A stretch of DNA of 58,904 bases, taken from contig JAKACZ010000029.1 in NCBI GenBank assembly GCA_021820965.1, positions 1-58,904 of the forward strand. The letters run 5' to 3'. Below the pieces are notes generated by a model, which was not told where the DNA came from, ran no database searches, and saw only the letters and a program-made list of their open reading frames with translations. Positions within the stretch are counted from its first letter, which is position 1. Each line of letters starts with the position of its first letter. The position numbers and the translations under genes were made by a program. This DNA is from Bacillota bacterium. Its GTDB lineage: Bacteria > Bacillota > Sulfobacillia > Sulfobacillales > Sulfobacillaceae. Shown in pieces: positions 18,144 to 27,765 of the stretch.

Positions 18144-18886
18144 ATGCCGGGTTATCGGGAAATTGATCAGAACACGCCAGCCTTAAGTTCCCTGACGCCA
18201 AGACAAAACGCGGGTCTTGGGTCTGACGCATCGACCGATATCAGTGCCGACTGTGGTCAGGGTTCGACCCTCGGGATTCAGCGGTCATGGTTGGTTGATC
18301 ACGTTCATCGGCAAGGTCCGTCCAAGAACACCACGAGTTCTTCCGCTCGTATGCTCATCGACGCGTAAGAGTCCTAAGACCCCGACCTAATGGCCGGAGC
18401 TTGGTTCTGAACTCCGCCGCACTCGAGAAAGCGGTGAAGCCGTCTCGCTTTAGCTTCAACTGCCGACGCATCAGGCTGCTTGACAAACGGGTATGGGGTA
18501 GGTACAACGCGGCCTCGAGGCTTGGCTGTCATGGCGAGTTTCTCTTGGGCCGCAAACCCCTGCAGAACCGAACGTACGCGATTAACGCATCCGGCTCCCC
18601 TAAAACACTCACATGCGCGAGACATCCCGGGGCTGTGTCATGTGCGAAGAAGGCATCCGAAACCTGGGCAGGTTCATCGCCGCGTTCCAGCTGCGGAAGC
18701 TACGCTGACTCCATCGACGCAACGCTTGCCACCATGGCCCGATGGACGGCCCATCGAACCCGCGATAGGGCGGGCAGGCACGTGCCGTCCCCGAAGTACT
18801 GACAAAAGCCGCTCAGACGCTGGCCCAACGCCTCCTGTTGGAGAACGAGCGGGTCGTACCGATGGGTGGCGACGACAACCCCGGAT
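18144..18886. other. No recognisable gene
   Basis: Short open frames occur on both strands, but none has a good ribosome binding site or resembles a known family. A plus-strand stretch near 18800-18860 reads like a helical peptide (AQTLAQRLLLENERVV) but is interrupted on both sides. I take this as decayed accessory DNA. Confidence 0.5.
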
Positions 18887-19159
18887 TTACGAGGTACGAT
18901 GCCGTTGCGCTTCCATATATCGACGCAAAACCGCGTTCATACGTCGTTGATAGCCGGGCCCTTGGGACCGAAAAAAACCCAGCACATCGGCATCGATCCT
19001 GAGCGTAATTTGACGTTTGGGTCTCGGCACAAAGACCGCCCCTTGCCAGAACGTCTCATCCAATTCGGGTGAGTCTACGTCAACCAGATCCGATTCCTCA
19101 AGTCTATCGACGTCGTCCCAGTTGGTCTTGGACTTTTCGCCAGTATCGTGTTTGCTCGC
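18887..19159 (-). pseudogene. BrnA-type antitoxin without a start codon
   Basis: The minus frame ending at the TAA 18889-18887 encodes about 90 residues typical of BrnA: KTNWDDVDRL, SPELDETFW, then RQITLRIDADVLGFFRSQG and GYQRRMNAVLRRYMEA, the DNA-binding and dimerisation part. AAGGAGGG stands 9 bases before a GCG codon (19159-19157) exactly where GTG would start, and no ATG, GTG or TTG replaces it. The simplest reading is a GTG-to-GCG mutation. The rest of the frame is intact. It overlaps the brnT remnant, as in functional brnTA operons. Confidence 0.75.
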
Positions 19160-19395
19160 GCGAATTCGCCCTCCTTAAGCAAATAATGCGGTCGGTGAGC
19201 CGCGGATGGTGTAGACACACACACAAACACGCCCGCAATCACGCCAATCGCCACATGCCCCTCTTCACCATAGTCTCGGCGTTCGTCACGCCACTCAAAC
19301 CGAGAACTTGAGAAACACTCGTCGGCGTCAGCGAAGTCGATCCGATGCTTTTCCCAGTTCTGACTCCTCTTCGCCTCATCCCATTCAAAATCCAT
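19104..19395 (-). pseudogene. BrnT-type RNase toxin, frameshifted
   Basis: The N-terminus MDFEWDEAKRSQNWEKHRIDF matches BrnT toxins. The frame is lost at a GT dinucleotide run (about 19210-19222); the expected VYTIRG continues in a second frame, and the C-terminal part (DRIICLRRANSREQTRYW) in a third, ending at TAG 19106-19104. Two small indels therefore separate the three pieces of an otherwise complete toxin. BrnT is a ribonuclease of type II TA systems. The broken toxin explains how the antitoxin could also lose its start. Confidence 0.75.
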
Positions 19396-20163
19396 ACCTC
19401 ATTATGTCCTATCCGTAGTTACAAATGTAGGCATAAGGATGTGCAATTTCTTTGAGAACTATCTATTCTATCCGGTAGCGCATTAAGAGTTCCGATTCTA
19501 GAGCACATCGATAAATGGTCATTACGTTCACCGGAGTAAAGGTAAGAAAAATCCTCGCATGCGACTTCCGACTAGACCGTCGGTTTCTCGGCCTATGACT
19601 CTCCGATGGGATCCCTCACATAATCCCGATAGTGATTTATCTTACCCTCAGCAATCGTCCGGTAGGGGTGCTCGGAAAACCCTACAACAGTCAATAGCCT
19701 GCTTTTCGGGCGTCGCGAAACCCGCCCGGACTTCGTCCCCTTTGACTCGACACTCGACAAAAAGGGCCACCGCCAGTCCAGTGGAAATGGGATATTTCGG
19801 GAAACCATTGCGGCCTTAGCTCTGCGCCAATTCGTCAACTGTCATCCGAGAGGGCGTACTGGCGAATCCCCCAGAAAAAGAGGTGAACGGCGCTTTCACC
19901 TCGGCGTCCACGCCACGTTGAGATCCGCTTAAGCGGTTACGACGTGGTGGTACGTCCTGCTCGCCCGCCACCGATCCAATAGCGAGGACTGGCTCCTCCA
20001 CTCTCCACAAAAACCGGACTGAGTCTCGATTAGCCGCCACATTACGTGCGGGCTGTGTCCGCTTGCAATGATTCTTCAGTTGGGACGGACCAGCTTCCAC
20101 CTGGCCAAGGGGCGGAAGCGTGGTCCACTCGACTTCTTCGCAGGCCGAACGAAAGCGTTGGTT
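19396..20163. other. No recognisable gene
   Basis: This stretch upstream of brnT has no credible gene. At 19712-19723 it repeats GTCGCGAAACCC, followed by GACTTCGTCCCC, closely resembling 61-98. In one minus frame both copies translate to a peptide containing AGFAT, which suggests remnants of a shared coding repeat. Confidence 0.45.
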
Positions 20164-21732
20164 CTAACCGATTTTGGTGTTAGCTTCCTCGATTAGAACC
20201 GCCGGCTGCGCCGCAGCGACACCCCAATAGTAGCAAGCGAGAGACACGACCGCGACCGCAATGAGGTCCCATGGCGTGGGGAGAACACCCAAACCTCCGA
20301 AGGAATGATTACCGAGCCAGCTGAGTAAGGCCATGACCACCAAATATACCATCAGCCACACCCCGTGTTTCACGGAACCCCACCCACTAGATGGGCCACC
20401 GTAAAAGGCATAGACAACCACTCCCAATAAAATCACGCCCAAACTGAGGCCGGTGGCCGGCCATGCTGACCAGTAGATTAGCAGCGAAGAAACCACAAAA
20501 GCTACCGGCGCCCAGAATTTGTACCCATGAAGGTTAAATGGCCTCTCGACGTTTGGTTGTGTCCGTCGAAGCGACGCCAGGGCGACAGGACCAATTGCAT
20601 ACGAGGCAAGAATTGCCGTAACGACTACCGCGACCAGCTGGGACCATGTGGGTAACGCCACCAGAAATATGATTTCGATAATGGCGCTGACCCACAGACC
20701 CGCTAGCGGAATGCCTTTCGAGTTGATCTGGGTCAACGCCTTAGGCAGCGACCCGTTTCTTCCCAGCGCATACGCGACCCGTGCCGCGCTTCCGATGTTC
20801 GTCGCATTGGGTCCGTTGGGAGAGAAGATACCATCGGCCAAGACCAAATAGCCGATAAAGGCGACCCCCGCCGCAGTTGCCAGATCCGCCAAAGGCGCGG
20901 GCAGCTTGGCCAACGCACTCCAGTCTCCGAAGCCGTGCACCCCAAAACGGCTCAGTAACGTCCAATGTATTCCACCAATGAAGGCAATACTTAACACCAC
21001 TAGGGCGATTGTAATGATGATTTGACTGGTTATCAGCGCCCGTGGAATCATCACTTTCGCGTTCTTTGCCTCGGCGGCATAGTCAATGGGCTGCCGGAAA
21101 CTGGTAAATGCAAAGATGGTGGCAGCGATACCGAGCATAAAACCCGAACCGCCAAAGGGCATAAAGCTCGTTCCCGTGATATTTCTCATGTGGAAATTGA
21201 GGAACATCAAGACGATAAATAACGCCATGGGAATAAGCTTCAGAATCATGACCCATCTCATGAATCGCCCAACATAATGAACTCCGAGGTAATTCAGATA
21301 ATTTAGCGCCAATAAAATCGCAGCAGCTATGGCTAACCCGGACGCTGTCAACGCCGTAGACGGGGCAACAAGCCGATGATCGAAGTACCCAATATAGCGG
21401 ACGACTGCATTGGCCTCAACAGGCGGAATCATGCAGTATGTCAGATACGCGCCCCATCCGGCCATGTGCCCAGTAAACGTTCCGTGCGAAAAGTACGGAA
21501 ACCGAGCCACGCCACCAGCCTCAGGCCATGCGCCTGAGAGCTCGGCAAATACCACAGCCATGAGGAACATGGCGGCGGCACCGAAGAGCCAAGCCAAAAT
21601 ACTCGACGGACCCGACGTCGACAGCACCACGGCCGGGAGAAACAGCCAACCCGATCCAAGCACTGTCCCCACACCTATAGCGACAAGATCGAAGGTCGAG
21701 AGCTCTCGTTTGTAACCTGTTTCGCTCGCCAT
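20164..21732 (-). CDS. APC-superfamily amino acid permease
   Basis: A 522-residue inner-membrane transporter with about twelve to fourteen hydrophobic segments. The N-terminal TM1 region shows the unwound-helix motif IGVGTVLGSGW, and TM6 reads FAFTSFRQP, typical of the amino acid-polyamine-organocation superfamily. The frame extends to 21804, but ATG 21732 has AGGAGG 9 bases upstream and gives the normal start. It is the last gene of an operon with an SHMT-like enzyme and an XRE-cupin regulator, so the imported compound is probably the enzyme's amino acid substrate. Confidence 0.9.
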   Translation of the reverse strand: MASETGYKRELSTFDLVAIGVGTVLGSGWLFLPAVVLSTSGPSSILAWLFGAAAMFLMAVVFAELSGAWPEAGGVARFPYFSHGTFTGHMAGWGAYLTYCMIPPVEANAVVRYIGYFDHRLVAPSTALTASGLAIAAAILLALNYLNYLGVHYVGRFMRWVMILKLIPMALFIVLMFLNFHMRNITGTSFMPFGGSGFMLGIAATIFAFTSFRQPIDYAAEAKNAKVMIPRALITSQIIITIALVVLSIAFIGGIHWTLLSRFGVHGFGDWSALAKLPAPLADLATAAGVAFIGYLVLADGIFSPNGPNATNIGSAARVAYALGRNGSLPKALTQINSKGIPLAGLWVSAIIEIIFLVALPTWSQLVAVVVTAILASYAIGPVALASLRRTQPNVERPFNLHGYKFWAPVAFVVSSLLIYWSAWPATGLSLGVILLGVVVYAFYGGPSSGWGSVKHGVWLMVYLVVMALLSWLGNHSFGGLGVLPTPWDLIAVAVVSLACYYWGVAAAQPAVLIEEANTKIG

Positions 21733-21745
21733 TACTATTTGCCTC

Positions 21746-23020
21746 CTAGTCTTCATCCACGTGAAAACCAAACTGCACCGTTTGAAATTCCCGGCGGAAC
21801 TCACGAACCTCTCGGCGCGTCTTTTCAGCGCGCTCTGGTGCGTTCAAAGCTTTGTCAATGAAGTCTGCCACCTGTGCCATCTCCGCCTCATGCATCCCCA
21901 ATCGAGTGATTTCCTGTACACCCAACCGGATTCCGTTGTAATCTTGCGCAACCTCAGGTATGGGAAGGGGGATACCGCTGAATAGCACGTAACTCGCCTC
22001 AGCACGCCGGGCTGCCCGGGTGCCTCCCCCGTAATTAGAAGCGTCAATTGCCACAAGATGACTCTCGGTGATCTGCTCGCTGTGCTCGCCATCAGGTCGC
22101 CATACCGGAATATTCCGAGCCACAAGTTCTTCGGCCAGCCGCGCAGCGTTTCTAAGGCATTGGTCTGCATACGCTTGGCCGAACACCTCTAATTCGTGAC
22201 AGGCGATGCCCAATCCCGCCACGCGCGCCATATCAAAGTTGGCTGTCAAGCCGGGGTAGGCAATCGCATGAATTCGCTGGGCAAGGTCTCCATCATTGGT
22301 CACCACCAGTCCCCCCGCCGGTCCACCCAGCGTCTTGTAGGTAGACATCGTCATGAGATGGGCTCCCTGTTGCAACGGCTGTTGAAACCGACCAGCAGCT
22401 ACTAGCCCCGCTACATGTGCCGCGTCATACATCAGGTACGCCTTCACCGCGTCGGCGATCTCCCGGGCCTTGGCCACATCCACCGGCAGCAGTGGCAAAC
22501 TACTTCCCAGAATGATCAAACGCGGGTGCAGTTGGGCCACTTCCTCTTGCCACTGCGGCCAGTTAATCAGGTGAGTGCCGGGCACCAGCGGAATGTTCTC
22601 GACGTGCAATCCATACAAGCCTGCCGCCCCCTCTTGATGATGGGTGGCGTGTCCGGCCGCAGCCGACGGCATTGCATACACCGTATCGCCCGGCTTTGTG
22701 GTCGCCATCAAGGCGTACAAGTTGGCCATTGAACCACTAAGCACGCGATGCTCGACCCACCGCGCACTAAATACGGTGCGAATGCGGTCGCACGTCCACG
22801 TCTCAATTCGATCACTGTATTCCAGCCCGGTTTCATACTTATCGCCCGGATCTCCTAAACTAGGCCGCGCGTTGAGCGTCGTTTGCATTGCTCGTCTGAC
22901 AGCGGAACTTTGCCGGTTTGTTCCGGCGTATAGATTGATCGCCTCCCGGTCAACCCAACGCTCGCTCGCTTCAATCCATCGGTAGACCTGCTTTACCGGC
23001 CCCAACAGGTGTTCAGACAT
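21746..23020 (-). CDS. SHMT-like PLP enzyme (GlyA family, divergent)
   Basis: A 424-residue fold-type I PLP enzyme of the serine hydroxymethyltransferase family. The PLP-lysine motif reads STYKTLGGPAGG, where standard SHMT has THKTLRGPRGG, and GHATHH aligns with GHLTHG. The folate-site region reads KYETGLEY rather than the usual YYGG, so ordinary serine/glycine exchange with tetrahydrofolate is not certain. A related retro-aldol or alpha-methylserine-type reaction is possible. The start ATG 23020 has GGAG 9 bases upstream. It lies between its probable regulator and an amino acid permease. Confidence 0.82.
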   Translation of the reverse strand: MSEHLLGPVKQVYRWIEASERWVDREAINLYAGTNRQSSAVRRAMQTTLNARPSLGDPGDKYETGLEYSDRIETWTCDRIRTVFSARWVEHRVLSGSMANLYALMATTKPGDTVYAMPSAAAGHATHHQEGAAGLYGLHVENIPLVPGTHLINWPQWQEEVAQLHPRLIILGSSLPLLPVDVAKAREIADAVKAYLMYDAAHVAGLVAAGRFQQPLQQGAHLMTMSTYKTLGGPAGGLVVTNDGDLAQRIHAIAYPGLTANFDMARVAGLGIACHELEVFGQAYADQCLRNAARLAEELVARNIPVWRPDGEHSEQITESHLVAIDASNYGGGTRAARRAEASYVLFSGIPLPIPEVAQDYNGIRLGVQEITRLGMHEAEMAQVADFIDKALNAPERAEKTRREVREFRREFQTVQFGFHVDED

Positions 23021-23045
23021 ACTCAAAAGCTCCGCTCCTTTCTTC

Positions 23046-23621
23046 CTAATACGACGGGGGCGTGGAGACGGCCAACAACGATGCGGGCCGGTTCTCCAGA
23101 TTGACCCAATGGTGAGGGATTGTGCAGGGATAATAGACCGTGTCGCCGACATCCAAATCCTCGACTCGCGAGCCGACCCAGATGCGAATGCTGCCGTCGA
23201 GAACCGTAATGAACTCCTCTCCCGCATGCACCAGAGGTTCGCCACTGTCGCCCAGAGGGGGAATCAGAATTAGCGACGGTTCCATCGCCACACTGCCGAC
23301 GTGGGTCAATATCTCCTGAACAATCGGCCCATGGGCGGACACGTTTCGTACCACACGAGGTCGCCGCTTGCGACGCGTCACGATAACCTCTTCGTCCTCG
23401 GCGCCCAGGAAAAATTCGACCACATTGACACCATATAACTCGGCAAACCGCATCATTTCCACAACCGAGATGTCTTGATTGCCATTTTCGATGCGGCTCA
23501 ATTGACTGGAGGAGATACCGAGCTTCTCGGCAACCTCGCTGAGGGTCGCGCCGCGTTCCTTGCGCAAGGACCGCAACTTAGTAGCGACTTGCGTTCGGAT
23601 CGACGTGTCATCCAAAGTCAC
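23046..23621 (-). CDS. XRE-family regulator with C-terminal cupin
   Basis: A 191-residue transcription factor: N-terminal XRE helix-turn-helix (LRSLRKERGATLSEVAEKLG, SSSQLSRIENG) and a C-terminal cupin_2 barrel (HAGEEFITVLDG, YYPCTIPHHWVN). Proteins of this layout usually control amino acid or amine catabolism, with the cupin binding the effector. The start is GTG 23621 with GGAAGGGA 4 bases upstream; the longer frame to 23897 has no homology. First gene of the operon with the SHMT-like enzyme and permease; a regulator placed first is likely autoregulated. Confidence 0.88.
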   Translation of the reverse strand: MTLDDTSIRTQVATKLRSLRKERGATLSEVAEKLGISSSQLSRIENGNQDISVVEMMRFAELYGVNVVEFFLGAEDEEVIVTRRKRRPRVVRNVSAHGPIVQEILTHVGSVAMEPSLILIPPLGDSGEPLVHAGEEFITVLDGSIRIWVGSRVEDLDVGDTVYYPCTIPHHWVNLENRPASLLAVSTPPSY

Positions 23622-23680
23622 ATCATCCCTTCCATTCACAGCAATATTCTCAACGATCTTTGCTAATTTTGCAACGACCA

Positions 23681-23712
23681 AATCCAAATTTGCGGTGCCC
23701 GGGATTTGGATT
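23681..23712. promoter_or_regulatory. Inverted repeat, candidate operator
   Basis: AATCCAAAT (23681-23689) is followed 14 bases later by its exact complement ATTTGGATT (23704-23712), 60 bases upstream of the XRE-cupin start. The arms are centred 23 bp apart, about two helical turns, as expected for a dimer binding site. Assignment to the adjacent regulator is inference. Confidence 0.5.
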
Positions 23713-24293
23713 GACAGTCCCGTGAGGATGCTGATTGTACGCCAGAGTAGAGGTAGTGCATGGCAAGGCCATCCCTTCCCAATACCGGGCGCGCGACACG
23801 GCAATGTCCACAATTCATAGCACGGTGGGCGACCCCATTGTGCTCTCCAAGGATTCCCGACTTCAAAAAAAGCCCCGTGATATGGGATGCCCAACAAGTC
23901 GGCTGGTAGGATGATGATGACCCGTTCCCCATGTGGCTCCTTCCGGTCGCGAAACCCCTATCAGCTGGTAACCCATCGTTCCGCACGTCGGCAAGTCCTG
24001 GCTTTGCCAGGCCCGTTCATCCCTCGCCGGGCGTTGACCGCGGTTGCGATGAAAGGCTCCCGGATGCTGGCTCATCGATAGTCGCCCTCATCGGTCAAAT
24101 GTCAGGGTGTACTGCGCTGTGCCGCGAAACGGCCGTGCCAGGAACCAATGTTCAACGCCTGCCGGCACCACATCGCCAATGGGCCGTCGCTCTCTTGACC
24201 CCGATTCACAGTTAGGAGTACAACGTATAAGACAGATCAGCGAGCCGTGAGCAAAAGTTGGCGTCGGCTGCGCCGGTGAAGGATGTGTCATCA
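23713..24293. other. Intergenic region, no gene
   Basis: No convincing coding frame. It carries a third copy of GTCGCGAAACCC at 23946-23957 and a strong hairpin TCCTGGCTTTGCCAGG near 23997-24012. I could not match it to a riboswitch consensus. Confidence 0.45.
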
Positions 24294-25094
24294 ATGTTGC
24301 CTGACGCACGGTTCGTGCACTTGTCCCAATACGCGCCTTTGGAGCATCTGCGTTTGTCTCCCGTGCTGGCGGAAACGGTGGCCCGTTGGAGTGCGGATCG
24401 CCAATCTTCAGCCGTTGTCATTCGCCACCAAAAACCCTATATTCTCTTGGGGCCCAAGGATCGGCGCCTGCCCAAACTTGATAGTGCTGTGGCCTGGCTT
24501 AACGAGCTCGGTTATCCGGTGTTTATGCGCATCGGCGGCGGGTCCGCGGTGCTATTGGACGAGGACTGCCTCAGTTTTGCGGTGAGCCAGCCCTGCCGCG
24601 ACTTCACCGTCTGGGAAGCGAACTTCCGATCGATGGCCCAGGGAGTCATTGACGGACTCAGAAACATCGACATTGATGCCGGGTTTGGACGGGCGGTAGG
24701 CTCCTATTGCGAGGGTCCGTATGATTTGGTCGCCAATGGGCGAAAAATTGCTGGCATCGCCCAAGCCATCCGCGGCGGCTTCGCCTTAGTCAGCGGGATG
24801 CTGTTGATCCGCCAGGACCCTCAAAAGACCACGCAATTGCTGCAACAGTTCTATATCCGTGCAGGCAGCGATTTAGTGCTAGATCCCGAAGCGGTTACCG
24901 CTTTGATGCGCCTCCCGGGCATGCACGACCTGACCGTTGAGGCGGTCGAGTCTGCGCTCAAACAAGGCTTTGCCGGCCATTATCGCCTGAAGCAAGAGCC
25001 GCTGTCCGAGGAGGAGATTCAGCTGGCCCAACAACTGATGCAGGAGCGCGAGCTGCACGTGGCCGCACCTATCGAAAGAGAAGGAGGACGATAA
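24294..25094 (+). CDS. Lipoate/octanoate transferase, LipL-like
   Basis: A 266-residue member of the biotin/lipoate protein ligase family. The segment [22 protein letters not shown] contains a cysteine just before the D(L/I)xxxGRKIAG motif, as in LipL, the octanoyl-GcvH:E2 amidotransferase of Firmicutes. LipM has its cysteine in a SACF context instead. [12 protein letters not shown] matches the family's substrate loop. A TTG at 24258 is also in frame, but ATG 24294 has GAAGGA 10 bases upstream. LipM or LplA function remains an alternative. It precedes ppiB by 5 bases. Confidence 0.82.
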   Translation: MLPDARFVHLSQYAPLEHLRLSPVLAETVARWSADRQSSAVVIRHQKPYILLGPKDRRLPKLDSAVAWLNELGYPVFMRIGGGSAVLLDEDCLSFAVSQPCRDFTVWEANFRSMAQGVIDGLRNIDIDAGFGRAVGSYCEGPYDLVANGRKIAGIAQAIRGGFALVSGMLLIRQDPQKTTQLLQQFYIRAGSDLVLDPEAVTALMRLPGMHDLTVEAVESALKQGFAGHYRLKQEPLSEEEIQLAQQLMQERELHVAAPIEREGGR

Positions 25095-25099
25095 CAACT

Positions 25100-25525
25100 A
25101 TGCAAGCGGTTATTCACACGGATAGGGGACAAATGGTGCTGGATCTATACCCGGGGGAAGCCCCCGGCACGGTGGCCAACTTTGCCAAACTAGCGCGCGA
25201 CAAATTCTACGATGGCTTAACGTTTCATCGCGTCATCCCTAATTTTGTGATTCAGGGCGGCTGTCCTCGCGGTGACGGCACGGGCGGACCAGGCTACACC
25301 ATCAAATGCGAAACGGACGGCAACCCGCATAAGCATCTGCGCGGCTCCTTGTCGATGGCGCACGCGGGACGCGACACTGGCGGCAGCCAGTTCTTCATCT
25401 GCCATAGTCCCCAGCCGCACCTGGACGGGGTGCACACGGTATTCGGGCGCGTGGTTGAAGGTTTCGACGTCCTCGATGCCATTCGCCAGGGCGACCATAT
25501 GACCCATATCGATATTCGCGACTAA
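25100..25525 (+). CDS. ppiB: Peptidyl-prolyl cis-trans isomerase, cyclophilin type
   Basis: A 141-residue single-domain cytosolic cyclophilin. Active-site segments are seen: [13 protein letters not shown] with the catalytic Arg, GGSQFFI and [15 protein letters not shown]. It accelerates proline isomerisation in protein folding. AGGAGG lies 12 bases upstream, inside the end of the preceding gene, so the two are cotranscribed. No signal peptide. Confidence 0.95.
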   Translation: MQAVIHTDRGQMVLDLYPGEAPGTVANFAKLARDKFYDGLTFHRVIPNFVIQGGCPRGDGTGGPGYTIKCETDGNPHKHLRGSLSMAHAGRDTGGSQFFICHSPQPHLDGVHTVFGRVVEGFDVLDAIRQGDHMTHIDIRD

Positions 25526-25669
25526 GCTCGCGGGGTGAAGTCGCGAACCAAGTGGCCGTCAGCCTGCCACGGCGCTGATTCGGTGCGTTGCCATTCCTGA
25601 GGATAATCCCCCCGAGGTCTACTGGACGCCCCATGCGTTTCCGGGCATCGTGCGGACTTACGTGCCCTT

Positions 25670-26350
25670 ATGCATGAGGATGGACAGCAGAGCTCTGCGC
25701 TGAACACGCATTGTATCCGCTATGCTCGAGTCTCCACGAAAAAGCAACGAGAAGCGGGAAACTTAGCCCGACAACTCGGGCGTCTCACGGCGTTCGCTGC
25801 GGAGCAGCGATGGACTGTGGTGGCGGCGCTGACGGATGGCGCCAGCGGTGTGCACGAAAAGCGCCGGGGCGTGCATCACCTGTTGGATCTGGTCCGACAG
25901 CGACAAGCCGGTATGGTGGTGGCGGAAGATCGCGACCGATTGGCGCGGTTTGGTTTTGGCTATCTGGAACCCTATCTGCCTGCCTTCGGTGCGCGTGTGG
26001 TCGTCGTGGATCAAACCACAAAGGATGATCAACAAGAACTGGTGGACTTGATCGCGATCACGACCTCGTTCTCCGCGCGAATTGATGGCAAACGCGGGGG
26101 TCAAAAGATCGGCACGACCGTGCGTCAAGCGATGGCGACCTTAGATGAGTTTCGGCATGAAAACGACGATTTTCGTCGTGTTGCTCGACGTCACGCCCGA
26201 ACACAACACGATCCTCCGGCGCCTGATGCGCGCATATGGCTTTATGTTGCGCTTTGCGTTTCAACGATGGGTCGAAGGTCCGCGGAACGTCGGGGCCTTA
26301 GAACGCCATTGGGTGTGGCTCTTCTAGAGGAACACAAAACGGAACAATAG
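25670..26350 (+). CDS. IS607-type serine recombinase (TnpA), N-terminus missing
   Basis: A 226-residue frame with the serine recombinase domain of IS607 transposases: YARVSTKKQ with the nucleophilic Ser near residue 22, GNLARQLGRL, EDRDRLARFGFGYLE, and QELVDLIAITTSFSARIDGKRGG. The MerR-like DNA-binding domain that normally precedes YARVS is absent, and I cannot find it upstream. The last 70 residues overlap tnpB in another frame and are probably not family sequence. The element looks truncated at both ends and likely inactive alone. Confidence 0.8.
   Translation: MHEDGQQSSALNTHCIRYARVSTKKQREAGNLARQLGRLTAFAAEQRWTVVAALTDGASGVHEKRRGVHHLLDLVRQRQAGMVVAEDRDRLARFGFGYLEPYLPAFGARVVVVDQTTKDDQQELVDLIAITTSFSARIDGKRGGQKIGTTVRQAMATLDEFRHENDDFRRVARRHARTQHDPPAPDARIWLYVALCVSTMGRRSAERRGLRTPLGVALLEEHKTEQ
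26145..26327 (+). pseudogene. TnpB N-terminal fragment of the IS607 element
   Basis: A 60-codon frame starting MSFGMKTTIFVVLLDVTPEH and continuing with LMRAYGFMLRFAFQRW, like the first strand and helix of IS607/IS605 TnpB RNA-guided nucleases. It overlaps the tnpA frame, as in IS607, and stops at 26327, lacking the RuvC and zinc-finger domains. It is a remnant without nuclease activity. Confidence 0.6.
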
Positions 26351-26536
26351 TACGACAATATGGCTTTAAAGCCAAGAAGTGTCCCGCCAGACGCAGACAT
26401 AATAGAGTAAGGGGAAAGGTTCAGCGGCATTTGGCACATAGTGGATTATTCCGGCGGCACAGCTGAAAAGTCCCCGCGGGTTTTTATGAGATGGGGCGCA
26501 TTCAGTTATAATGGTCGGAAATAGGAGGTGACCGTC

Positions 26537-27082
26537 ATGTCGACCATTGGTCCCCTGATTTCCCGTCATGAGCGTGATCAGTTGCCGGATGACGGAAAAC
26601 GGTATGAATTGTTAGAAGGAGGCTTGTTGGCGAGTCCTTCGCCTAATCAAAAACACCAACGTTGTATATGGCAACTCATGGCCTTTTTACAATCGGCGGA
26701 ACATGCAGGGTATGGTCGCGGATACGTTGCGCCTTTTGATGTCATATTGGATGACTATAACGTTGTGGAACCTGACGTGCTGTTCATTCGTACCGAACAC
26801 TTCCACATCATTACCGAGGCCCATGTAGAAGGGGCACCAGACCTTGTGGTCGAAGTCTTATCCCCCGGCACCCAAGACCGCGATCGCGGTGTAAAAGCCC
26901 ATGCCTATGCCCAATTTGGTGTGGAGGAGTATTGGATTGTGGATCCCGAGAACCAGACACTCACAATCTACCGGTTGACTGCAGGCCATTATCAGGAAAG
27001 CGGACCTTACGAGTCCGGGGCAACAATCACCAGTCCAGTTTTTCCGGGTATTCCTCTCACCGTAGAGCGATTATTCCAATGA
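26537..27082 (+). CDS. Uma2-family (DUF820) PD-(D/E)XK nuclease-like protein
   Basis: A 181-residue Uma2 protein. Recognisable are DGKRYELLEGGLLASPSP at the N-terminus, VVEPDVLFI and PDLVVEVLSPGTQDRDRGVKAHAYAQFGVEEYWIVDP, which holds the restriction-nuclease-fold acidic residues and the Lys of this family. Function is not established; these genes are often found near mobile elements. The ATG at 26537 has AGGAGG 8 bases upstream; the GTG at 26528 overlaps that site and is excluded. It stands alone between IS607 and transporter remnants. Confidence 0.88.
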   Translation: MSTIGPLISRHERDQLPDDGKRYELLEGGLLASPSPNQKHQRCIWQLMAFLQSAEHAGYGRGYVAPFDVILDDYNVVEPDVLFIRTEHFHIITEAHVEGAPDLVVEVLSPGTQDRDRGVKAHAYAQFGVEEYWIVDPENQTLTIYRLTAGHYQESGPYESGATITSPVFPGIPLTVERLFQ

Positions 27083-27199
27083 TGACCGAGGGCAAAAAGG
27101 AAGCACGAACAGAAAAACTCTGAGGAAAATGGCTGCCCTGCCTTCCAACGGCAAGGAGCGGAACTCGCACGCTTTATGGAACGCCGGGGGTTTTACCAA

Positions 27200-27765
27200 C
27201 AACATGTCGAGGCCGACACCTTTTCTCCTGTGGTGTTTGGTACCAAAAAACGGTGCGCCGTGAGTGGATCGGCATGCTCGTGGCAGGGACCGGATTGCTC
27301 ATCGCGACCGGCCCCGCCGTGGACCATGCGTCCGCCACCTTGGGCGGCATCGGCGTGTTAGTCGTGGGCATGCTGTCCGGGGCGATGGGGAGCGTCTACT
27401 TTACCACGGTGCGTTGGGAGTTGCCCTCCAATCGCCATCCACACGTGGCAAATCAGCATCGGCGGCATTCTCTTAGTCCCCATCACCTACCTGATGGAAC
27501 GCCACGCGGGCCCTCTCACTGTGGGCCCAGCGTTGATCGTGTCGTTGGCGTGGAGGGTGTTGGTGATTTCGATCGGGACCATGCTGTTATGGTTTTTCCT
27601 GTTGAGACAAGACGTCATGCGGGCGAACCACTGGCTGTTTCTGACCCCGGTCTTTGGGTATGGGTTAGCGGCTATGTTCTTACACGAGCGCATCACCACG
27701 GGGGATCTCGTCGCGACTATCTTTATGATGGCGGGGTGTGGTTATCGGGCAACATCACAGGGCCA
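27200..27765 (+). pseudogene. EamA/DMT-family transporter remnant
   Basis: Two frames carry pieces of one drug/metabolite transporter. The first (from about 27237) reads VRREWIGMLVAGTGLLIATG and GVLVVGMLSGAMGSVYF. The second (from about 27494) reads LVISIGTMLLWFFLLR and LFLTPVFGYGLAAMFLHERIT. A frameshift near 27420-27480 separates them and the N-terminal half is missing. The 3' end abuts an ISL3 transposase on the other strand. Confidence 0.7.

Noticed and set aside
18259..18271. tRNA T-arm-like AGGGTTCGACCCT
   Set aside because: No acceptor, D or anticodon arms can be formed around it; likely chance.
23940..24060. Possible riboswitch between the XRE operon and lipL
   Set aside because: There is a strong hairpin but no match to glycine, FMN, cobalamin, SAM or THF consensus segments.
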